Positions 1 to 4,789 of a DNA stretch of 5,498 bases are shown piece by piece; positions within the stretch are counted from its first letter, which is position 1; each line of letters begins with the position of its first letter. This DNA is from JBBRXJ01 sp038248505 (GTDB lineage: Bacteria > Bacteroidota > Bacteroidia > Bacteroidales > JBBRXJ01). The stretch covers positions 1 through 5,498 of the forward strand of contig JBBRXJ010000119.1 of NCBI GenBank assembly GCA_038248505.1, in the 5' to 3' direction. The position numbers were made by a program, and so were the translations under genes. The notes under the pieces are model-generated. The model did no database searches and was not told where the DNA came from. It saw only the letters and a list, made by a program, of their open reading frames with translations.

Positions 1-6
1 AAATGT

Positions 7-39
7 CAATTACAAGGGGCCTCGAGCCCCTTATAATTG
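7..39. other. Long imperfect palindrome / hairpin, possible terminator remnant
   Basis: The arms CAATTA (7-12) and TAATTG (34-39), then AAGGGGC (14-20) and GCCCCTT (26-32), pair around the loop CTCGA with one mismatch (13/33). The stem is strong enough to fold as RNA on either strand. Neither side carries a proper T-tract, so a canonical rho-independent terminator is not supported. It lies about 70 bases past the stop codon of the metallopeptidase remnant and might have ended that transcript, or be a mobile-element or repeat arm. Confidence 0.5.
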
Positions 40-108
40 AAGCGAACAAAGCCTCCGAATCAAGATGTATTCTATGCAAATTGTTTGAATAACGAAGGGA
101 TAAAACGG

Positions 109-696
109 TCAACGTATTTCAGGCATGAACACATTCGCACCCTCCTCCTCCCCCTGTACCCAAGGAATCATCGCCTCTGGATTGTGAATATTTTCCCATT
201 GCGCATGTGTTAGGTGTGTGCCATTGCCATAGTCCATTAAGTTGTCTGTGCTTCCAGTTGTGAGCGAGGGGTATTCAACAAAGCTGTGACGTAAGTGAAA
301 GGCGCCATGCCCCAGCTCATAGGCCATATATTGCGCTAGCTTTGCATCAAAGGGGAGTTTATCCATAAATATAAATCCAAATTGTCGATTCAGTGGCTTG
401 TATGCTACTCTGTTATCATCGGTGGCACTATCAATCAAAAATAGATAAAATTCTTCTTTAAGGGCTACATGGTTTTCGAGCCATAGGCCTATTATTTTAT
501 TCATCTCATCGGTGTAGTTGCTGAGCATCCCTGTTCCGGCACTTTGTAGTTTGCAGTCGTTGTTTATGTCCCAGTCGCTGCGCTTGGGTGAAAATGGTGT
601 TGTTACGGATACTTGCCACTCAGTTACGGCTTGTTTGTATATTTTGTTTAGTTGGTTTTCTAGATTTATTGCATCAGCGTTCATGTTTTTAGCCAC
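109..696 (-). pseudogene. Truncated HExxH-like metallopeptidase domain, C-terminal remnant of a large Bacteroidota protein
   Basis: This 195-codon frame opens with GTG at 696 (alternative ATG at 684). It resembles the C-terminal domain of large Bacteroidota proteins of unknown function that end in a metallopeptidase-like motif followed by TDNLMDY, a QW...IHNPE segment and an acidic EEEG tail. Here residues 126-137 read YELGHGAFHLRH, 150-156 TDNLMDY, and 183-185 EEE. From memory, relatives have HELGHGAF, so the first zinc-ligand His is replaced by Tyr (codon TAT at 321-319, one C-to-T change from CAT), which should abolish metal catalysis. Translation continues in frame upstream of the GTG to a TAG at 717-715 without a better start or ribosome site, so the N-terminal bulk is missing. 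No signal peptide is visible. The tRNA-Pro terminator lies just upstream. I judge it a decaying fragment; a non-catalytic domain that is still expressed cannot be excluded. Confidence 0.6.
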
Positions 697-750
697 TTCA
701 CCTGGCTGGATTCGCTAGCAAATGTTTTTGGTGTCAAATAAAACAAAAAT

Positions 751-779
751 AAAAAAAGCCTCTAGTGAACTAGAAGCTT
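751..779 (-). terminator. Rho-independent terminator of tRNA-Pro
   Basis: Read on the minus strand, AAGCTTCTAG (779-770) pairs with CTAGAGGCTT (765-756), with one T-G wobble, around the loop TTCA. A run of seven T (757-751) follows. It begins 11 bases after the 3' end of the tRNA and is oriented to stop its transcript. Confidence 0.85.
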
Positions 780-790
780 CTATGTTTTTG

Positions 791-864
791 TCGGGGTAAG
801 AAGACTCGAACTTCCGACCTCTTGCACCCCATGCAAGCACGCTAGCCAACTGCGCCACACCCCG
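791..864 (-). tRNA. tRNA-Pro (anticodon GGG)
   Basis: The minus strand folds into a full 74-nt cloverleaf. The acceptor stem is CGGGGTG with TACCCCG, discriminator A73. The D-arm is GCGC/GCGT around AGTTGGCTA. The anticodon stem CTTGC/GCAAG encloses ATGGGGT, giving anticodon GGG (codon CCC, and CCU by wobble) with T33 and G37. The variable loop is AGGTC, and the T-arm GGAAG/CTTCT encloses TTCGAGT. C1-G72 with A73 are the usual bacterial tRNA-Pro identity features. The 3' CCA is not encoded and must be added enzymatically. The gene is a single unit with its own promoter (890-922) and terminator (751-779). Confidence 0.95.
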
Positions 865-889
865 ATTATTTTATAATTTTAACCGAATG

Positions 890-922
890 CAAATATATAA
901 ACTTCAATATTCTTTGGGCAAA
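890..922 (-). promoter_or_regulatory. Bacteroidota-type promoter of tRNA-Pro
   Basis: On the minus strand a TTTG -33 box (922-919) is separated by exactly 21 bp from TATATTTG (897-890). This is an exact match to the -7 consensus TAnnTTTG recognised by the primary sigma factor of Bacteroidota. Transcription would start near 885-880, about 20 bases before the mature tRNA 5' end at 864. This is the strongest phylum marker in the window. Confidence 0.8.
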
Positions 923-945
923 CTTTTAAGAACTTTTTAAACATG

Positions 946-963
946 GTGTAATTATTGTTACAC
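946..963. promoter_or_regulatory. Putative operator palindrome upstream of trxB
   Basis: GTGTAA (946-951) and TTACAC (958-963) form a perfect 6-6-6 inverted repeat. TGTAA-N6-TTACA has the geometry of Crp/Fnr-superfamily sites. It sits where the trxB -33 box should be, 6 bp before the TAAATTTG -7 box, so a bound protein could either replace the missing -33 contact or block polymerase. The regulator is unknown; assignment to a family is inference from shape only. Confidence 0.45.
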
Positions 964-969
964 AAAGCG

Positions 970-977
970 TAAATTTG
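970..977 (+). promoter_or_regulatory. Likely -7 box of the trxB promoter
   Basis: TAAATTTG matches the Bacteroidota -7 consensus TAnnTTTG exactly and ends 17 bases before the trxB ATG, which would give a short leader of roughly 10 bases. No TTTG or TTG lies 19-21 bp upstream; that stretch is occupied by the palindrome at 946-963. The promoter may therefore be weak or activator-dependent. Confidence 0.5.
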
Positions 978-994
978 TAAAAACAGAAAACATT

Positions 995-1987
995 ATGAGT
1001 TTATTTAAAGCTATGGATACGAACGCATTAAAATCTACTGAACCTAAACCTAGTAGCAATTCAGAGCACTTTCGCTGTTTAATAATTGGTAGTGGTCCTG
1101 CTGGTTATACGGCAGCAATTTATGCAGCACGTGCGAATCTAAAACCCATAATATATCAGGGTTTAGAGCCTGGTGGTCAATTAACTACTACTACTGAAGT
1201 GGAGAATTTCCCAGGATACCCACAAGGTGTTACTGGTCCAGTAATGATGGAAGATCTAAAGCAACAAGCAGAGCGTTTTGGAACTGATATTCGATGGGGA
1301 ATTGCTACTGGAGTAGATTTAACACAATGCCCTTTTAATGTAACCATTGACGAGAATAAAACAATAACAACCGACGCTCTAATAATTGCAACTGGTGCTA
1401 CAGCCATGTATTTAGGATTAGAGTCAGAAGAAAAATATAAGGGATCAGGCGTTTCAGCATGTGCTACTTGTGATGGTTTCTTTTATAAAGGCAAAGATGT
1501 TGCAGTAGTTGGTGGTGGTGATACTGCTGCTGAGGAAGCAATGTATCTTGCAGGACTTTGCAAAAAAGTGTATTTAATTGTTCGTAAGAATTATTTGAGA
1601 GCTTCAAAAATAATGCAAGAGCGCGTATTAAAAACGCCAAATATTGAAGTGCTTTTTGAACATACTACCAAAGAAATAGTTGGCGACATGGTGGTTAAAG
1701 GCGCTATACTAAAAAATGCAAAAGGAGAAGAAGTGCACATCAATATTGATGGTTTCTTTGTTGCTATTGGTCATAAACCCAATAGCGATATTTTTAAACC
1801 AAGCATACATACCGATGAGACGGGGTATATTCTTGTTCAATCAAATTCATCAAAAACAAATATTGACGGGGTATTTGCTTGCGGTGATGTTATGGATCCA
1901 GTATATCGGCAGGCTATTACTGCTGCTGGCTCGGGTTGTAAAGCAGCAATTGATGCTGAGAGATATTTATCCGAACATGGTTTATAG
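995..1987 (+). CDS. trxB: Thioredoxin-disulfide reductase (TrxB)
   Basis: TrxB is a cytoplasmic FAD enzyme that uses NADPH to reduce thioredoxin, supplying electrons for disulfide repair, ribonucleotide reductase and peroxide defence. The 330 residues contain, in order, the FAD-binding GSGPAG (32-37), the EPGGQL region (58-63), the ATGAT linker (132-136), the redox motif CATC (Cys156, Cys159) followed by DG, the NADPH-binding GGGDTA (173-178) with a basic VRK..LRAS segment (196-204), and the C-terminal FACGD (294-298) with YRQA (304-307) that close the FAD site. All catalytic residues are present. It is slightly longer than most TrxB because of a polar N-terminal extension of about 25 residues. 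ATG at 995 is chosen because it follows the -7 box at a sensible distance; ATG at 1013 is an alternative. There is no Shine-Dalgarno, which is normal in this phylum. It is monocistronic and convergent with the broken transporter downstream. Confidence 0.96.
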   Translation: MSLFKAMDTNALKSTEPKPSSNSEHFRCLIIGSGPAGYTAAIYAARANLKPIIYQGLEPGGQLTTTTEVENFPGYPQGVTGPVMMEDLKQQAERFGTDIRWGIATGVDLTQCPFNVTIDENKTITTDALIIATGATAMYLGLESEEKYKGSGVSACATCDGFFYKGKDVAVVGGGDTAAEEAMYLAGLCKKVYLIVRKNYLRASKIMQERVLKTPNIEVLFEHTTKEIVGDMVVKGAILKNAKGEEVHINIDGFFVAIGHKPNSDIFKPSIHTDETGYILVQSNSSKTNIDGVFACGDVMDPVYRQAITAAGSGCKAAIDAERYLSEHGL

Positions 1988-2055
1988 TGAATAGTTTATT
2001 ATAAAAACGAGATAAGACTATTGGTCATTCTAAAATATTAAAAACAAACGCGTAC

Positions 2056-2072
2056 ATTCATTAAAAATGAAT
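2056..2072. other. Short AT-rich hairpin between trxB and the transporter remnant
   Basis: ATTCATT (2056-2062) pairs with AATGAAT (2066-2072) around AAA. It lies between the convergent ends of trxB (1987) and the transporter (2081) and could mark a weak shared 3' end. It has no T-tract on the plus strand, and its stem contains only two G-C pairs, so it is not a convincing terminator. Confidence 0.25.
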
Positions 2073-2080
2073 AAAAGCAT

Positions 2081-3044
2081 TTATAAGCATTCATCCTTCT
2101 TATTTTGGTTTCGCCAGTGTGCTGCAAGCAAACTACCAATAAGACTATGAGTAGCGCTAGAAATAGCTGCTGGTATAGCGGTAAGAGGATTCGCAAAATT
2201 AACGCGTTCAAGAACTACACCCAATCCTGAATTTTGCATTCCTACTTCAATAGAGATTGTTTGACTTGATTTTTTATCTTGACGTAAAAAACGACTTACA
2301 AAATAAGGCAAAGCCGCCAGCATGTAGCATAAAAACGGCGAAAATGAGAGAGCATACTGAATGTAGAATTGCATCTTTGCCTGCTCCTACTACACTTGAA
2401 ACGATGAGTACAATTGTGATTACAGCTATTAGTGGTGCTGTATTATTTAATATTTCCATTTTTTTTGAAAAGAATCGATTTAGAATAAGACCAATAATAA
2501 CAGGGGCTAGAATCACCTATACGGTACTAAAGAATAGACCCCATGCATCTACTTCTACCCTATTGCCAATAAGCCATCCGGATACTAAAGGCGTCATTGC
2601 AACGGCCATAAAAGTCGATATCGTAGTCATCGTAACCGACAATGGAACATTTGCCCCAGCAAGCCAAGTTACCACATTTGAAGCCGTACCACCCGGACAG
2701 CAGGCTACCAATATAATACCAGCAGCCATAGCAGGCGGTAAGTTATAAATGCTAGCACATAACCATCCCATAAATGGCATAATGGTATATTGAAGAAATA
2801 GGCCAATTAATACTGGAATTGGGTTTTAAAATACTAATGAAAAATCTTCGGGCTTTAGTGTAATGCCCATTCCAAGCATTATTAGGCCTAGTCCGTAAGT
2901 TATCCAATCGCCAGTAAACCATTTGAATAATTGGGGTTTAACAAAAGCAATACTGCATGTGATTAGCACCCATAAAGGAAAAGCGGAGACGAGAAAGAGG
3001 ATGGTGCGGTTCAATTTTTGAGGGGTTATTTGAGAATAATTTTA
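2081..3044 (-). pseudogene. Sodium-dependent BASS-family transporter, broken by two nonsense codons and a frameshift
   Basis: Members of the bile acid:sodium symporter family (BASS; PanS/YocS-like) are inner-membrane proteins of about ten helices that import organic anions with Na+. The pieces line up end to end with this family. 3014-2829 carries the first helices and GLIMLGMGITL..EDF. 2825-2520 carries LPPAMAAGIILVACCPGGTAS and the NVPLSVTMTT Na+-site region. 2516 to about 2305 carries further helices. Then, one base out of phase, down to 2081 comes TISIEVGMQNSGLG and the C-terminus. The lesions are TAA at 2828-2826, TAG at 2519-2517 (where relatives have Gln), and a +1 shift near 2300-2310, best explained by an extra T in TTATTTT. 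The 5' end is also degraded: the frame opens after TAA at 3044-3042 and offers only TTG at 3014, no ATG. The sum of pieces, about 310 residues, is normal length, so this is recent inactivation by point lesions rather than deletion. The natural substrate is not deducible. Confidence 0.88.
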
Positions 3045-3045
3045 T

Positions 3046-3150
3046 ACCGGGACTACTTCGACGCTCAGCTATCTCTATTGGGTTAGTCTCAACTACAGTG
3101 GCTTTGACGCCGTTTGGTTAGACTAGGCTCAACCATTGCAGCCAACTACA
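3046..3150. repeat. Degenerate REP-like intergenic repeat region
   Basis: Three imperfect, related units lie here: GACTACTTCGACGCTCAGC (3051-3069), GGTTAGTCTCAAC (3081-3093) and GGTTAGACTAGGCTCAACC (3116-3134). CAACTACA is directly repeated at 3090-3097 and 3143-3150, and TAGTCT (3084-3089) can pair with AGACTA (3120-3125). The TTCGAC..GCTCAG flavour resembles short palindromic intergenic repeats common in Bacteroidota genomes. The stretch is richer in G+C than its surroundings and has no open frame. Assignment to a repeat family is inference. Confidence 0.35.
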
Positions 3151-3157
3151 TTGTGTT

Positions 3158-3188
3158 AAAAAAAATCCCCCGTTTTGTCGGGGGATTT
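3158..3188 (-). terminator. Rho-independent terminator of the phosphofructokinase gene
   Basis: On the minus strand AAATCCCCCG (3188-3179) pairs perfectly with CGGGGGATTT (3172-3163) around ACAAAA, and the T-run continues for eight bases to 3158. The hairpin begins 9 bases past the stop codon at 3197. The plus-strand side has only ATTTATGTTAT, so termination of rightward transcripts would be weaker. Confidence 0.92.
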
Positions 3189-3196
3189 ATGTTATA

Positions 3197-4411
3197 TTAC
3201 CAATTTAAGATTTTCAGATAATCGAAATCAGCAGGATTTGCAATATATTTCTTAGCTGCATCATAATCAGCAGCAGTAATATATTGAACATTTTTGCGCA
3301 AAACGGTTTGAGCCTTTTGTGAATTAATGTTTACCAAACGTGGTCTGATTTTACCATTTGGCCCTTCCAGATCTTTTAAGTATAAAGGAGCTACATCACC
3401 AACAGGATCAACATATACCATGCAACCGGTTTTGCCTTCTTTATAAAGAGTGTGAACGCCAGTACCCATTAGGGTTGCATAACTTAAATCGAAAGCGATA
3501 GGACGGCAGCAACGAATTTCATAACCAATCTCCACCGGACGGCTCTTCACTTTTAACTTAATAGCGCTTAATTTCTCTTGTAATAAAATATTGAAAATAT
3601 GCGCTTTGCTAACATTACCTAGTTCAGGATGACCATGATCATCAAAAGTGAAATTTATACCACAATTCTTAATATCTTCATCATTAATAAAATGGAAAAC
3701 CCCTTCGCTTATGATTGCAACACCATATTCGATACCAAGTATCTTTCTTTTTACGATTGAAGAAACCATCAAATTCACAATTTTATCAATAGTGATTTGA
3801 GTTTTGTTAAACATTTCAGGGATTATGATCATAGGGCAATGACAGGCAGTACCCATACCAAAAGCTAAATGACCAGCCTCACGCCCCATTGCAGATATTA
3901 CAAACCAGTTACCACTGGTACGCGCATCTTCATACACGGTAGTAGTTAGCTTAACACCCTCTTCTTTAGCTGAATGATAACCAAAAGTAGGGCTACCTTC
4001 AGGTAAAGGTAAATCGTTATCAATAGTTTTAGGAACGTGAATGTTCTTAACCTCTACCTTACTGGCTTGTAAGAATTTTGATAAACGATTAGCAGTTGAT
4101 GCAGTATCGTCACCACCAATAGTAACAAGAAGTTTCACATTATTTTCAACAAAAAAGTCGACTTTAAACTCATCGTCTTTCGGTTTGTAACGGCTCATTT
4201 TAAGAGCTGATCCACCAGTAGTAACAATACTATCTGCAAAGTTAAAATCTAACTCAGCAAATTTTGGCTCTACAAAAATACCAGCATAACCACCTTGGAT
4301 GCCTAAAACGCGGTAACCATCTTGTAGAAAAGCTTTGGTAACAGAACTAATTACGGTGTTAATACCCGGAGCAGGGCCACCAGCACATAGGATTGCAACA
4401 GATTCTTTCAT
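3197..4411 (-). CDS. 6-phosphofructokinase of the pyrophosphate-dependent type
   Basis: This cytoplasmic enzyme converts fructose 6-phosphate to fructose 1,6-bisphosphate. The PPi-linked type runs reversibly and so serves both glycolysis and gluconeogenesis. The 404 residues carry the family signatures: GGPAPGIN (11-18), TIGGDDT (97-103), PKTIDND (127-133) with Asp131 as catalytic base, MGREAG (175-180) and a substrate-binding GYEIR (296-300). Two positions predict the donor. Asp102 occupies the place of E. coli PfkA Gly104, and Lys128 that of Gly124; Asp and Lys there are the established marks of PPi rather than ATP use. At 404 residues it exceeds the 320 of E. coli PfkA and fits the longer PPi-type/PfkA-like clade. 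ATG at 4411 gives the MKESVAILCAGG start; no Shine-Dalgarno precedes it. Imperfect -7-like boxes (TGTATTTG at 4464-4457, TCAATTTG at 4480-4473) lack a well-spaced -33 box. It is monocistronic, ending in a strong terminator. The donor is inferred from residues. Confidence 0.93.
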   Translation of the reverse strand: MKESVAILCAGGPAPGINTVISSVTKAFLQDGYRVLGIQGGYAGIFVEPKFAELDFNFADSIVTTGGSALKMSRYKPKDDEFKVDFFVENNVKLLVTIGGDDTASTANRLSKFLQASKVEVKNIHVPKTIDNDLPLPEGSPTFGYHSAKEEGVKLTTTVYEDARTSGNWFVISAMGREAGHLAFGMGTACHCPMIIIPEMFNKTQITIDKIVNLMVSSIVKRKILGIEYGVAIISEGVFHFINDEDIKNCGINFTFDDHGHPELGNVSKAHIFNILLQEKLSAIKLKVKSRPVEIGYEIRCCRPIAFDLSYATLMGTGVHTLYKEGKTGCMVYVDPVGDVAPLYLKDLEGPNGKIRPRLVNINSQKAQTVLRKNVQYITAADYDAAKKYIANPADFDYLKILNW

Positions 4412-4711
4412 TTTATTGTGTTTTTTAAATATTTACTAAATGGCCATAAAAATAAACAAATACAACGATATGCAAATTGATTCTGCACAATTATACATCA
4501 ATTGTTTTTAATATAAAACTAAAATTATGAATGTCAGGATATTGATTGGAAAAGCTCATGTAATTGACCACCCAGTGCTTTTCATTTCAATCGTAATATT
4601 TCTTATGTCAATTAGCATTATACAAAAATAGTTTTAAATTTTTGAATAGTCGCTAATATACCAGTCCATCATACTTTGGCGATACTGAGAGTTAATTTTG
4701 AGAAAAAAAAC
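4412..4711. other. AT-rich intergenic stretch without a confident gene
   Basis: These 300 bases separate the start of the phosphofructokinase gene from the IS1595/ATP-grasp chimera. The left third must hold the phosphofructokinase promoter, though no box pair matches well. The middle holds one possible 34-codon frame (4527-4631). The right third (4632-4711) probably contains the left end of the IS remnant, but I find no terminal inverted repeat that I can defend. No RNA gene or terminator is seen. Confidence 0.5.
4527..4631 (+). CDS. Possible 34-residue membrane peptide, or remnant of a larger membrane protein
   Basis: The frame runs from ATG at 4527 to TAG at 4629. The product has a short polar basic N-terminus (MNVRILIGKAHVIDHP) followed by one hydrophobic helix-like stretch (VLFISIVIFLMSISII, residues 17-32) and QK at the end. 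No ribosome site or promoter is evident, and an in-frame TAA lies only 15 bases upstream (4509-4511). The xIxHPVxF-plus-helix look recalls membrane ends of some family-2 glycosyltransferases, so it could be the debris of such a gene, but the resemblance is too short to trust. It may be chance in AT-rich DNA. Confidence 0.22.
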   Translation: MNVRILIGKAHVIDHPVLFISIVIFLMSISIIQK

Positions 4712-4789
4712 AATTATGAATTAACTGATTTTATCTCAAAGTTCACTACAGAAGAAAGTTGCAGGGAATATTTTAAAACAATTAGAATG
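4712..4789 (+). mobile_element. IS1595-family transposase, N-terminal fragment
   Basis: Read from 4712 the plus strand gives NYELTDFISKFTTEESC followed by REYFKTIR. This matches in style the opening of IS1595-family (ISXO2-like) transposases, whose N-terminus reads roughly 'F.(T/S)EE.C..Y...IR' just before a zinc ribbon (CPxC). The frame stays open upstream to 4646 but has no ATG; TTG at 4676 is the only plausible in-frame start, and the eight-A run at 4703-4710 invites slippage. After IR (4781-4786) the expected aromatic residue, Gly-rich turn and CPxC are absent. From about 4790 the DNA is the antisense of the ATP-grasp gene. The zinc ribbon, DDE catalytic domain and right end are missing, so the copy is dead. 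The family call rests on about 25 residues. Confidence 0.6.

Noticed and set aside
518..718. A 66-codon plus-strand frame opposite the metallopeptidase remnant
   Set aside because: It has no motif and no initiation signal, and is antisense to a sequence with recognisable family motifs.
1716..1994. A 92-codon hydrophobic plus-strand frame inside the end of trxB
   Set aside because: It lies one register off within a strongly conserved TrxB C-terminus; hydrophobicity comes from the T-rich second positions of that shift.
2257..2748. A 163-codon plus-strand open frame opposite the transporter
   Set aside because: The minus strand encodes clear BASS signatures over the same bases; the plus-strand translation has no recognisable motif and is a mirror shadow of the broken gene.
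2517..2828. Stop-codon readthrough or recoding (TAG and TAA as sense) in the transporter
   Set aside because: A separate frameshift and the missing start codon in the same gene show ordinary decay; trxB itself ends in TAG and the phosphofructokinase in TAA, so neither codon is reassigned.
3158..3188. Bidirectional terminator serving also the left-hand region
   Set aside because: Nothing on the plus strand is transcribed toward it within the window, and its plus-strand T-tract is poor.
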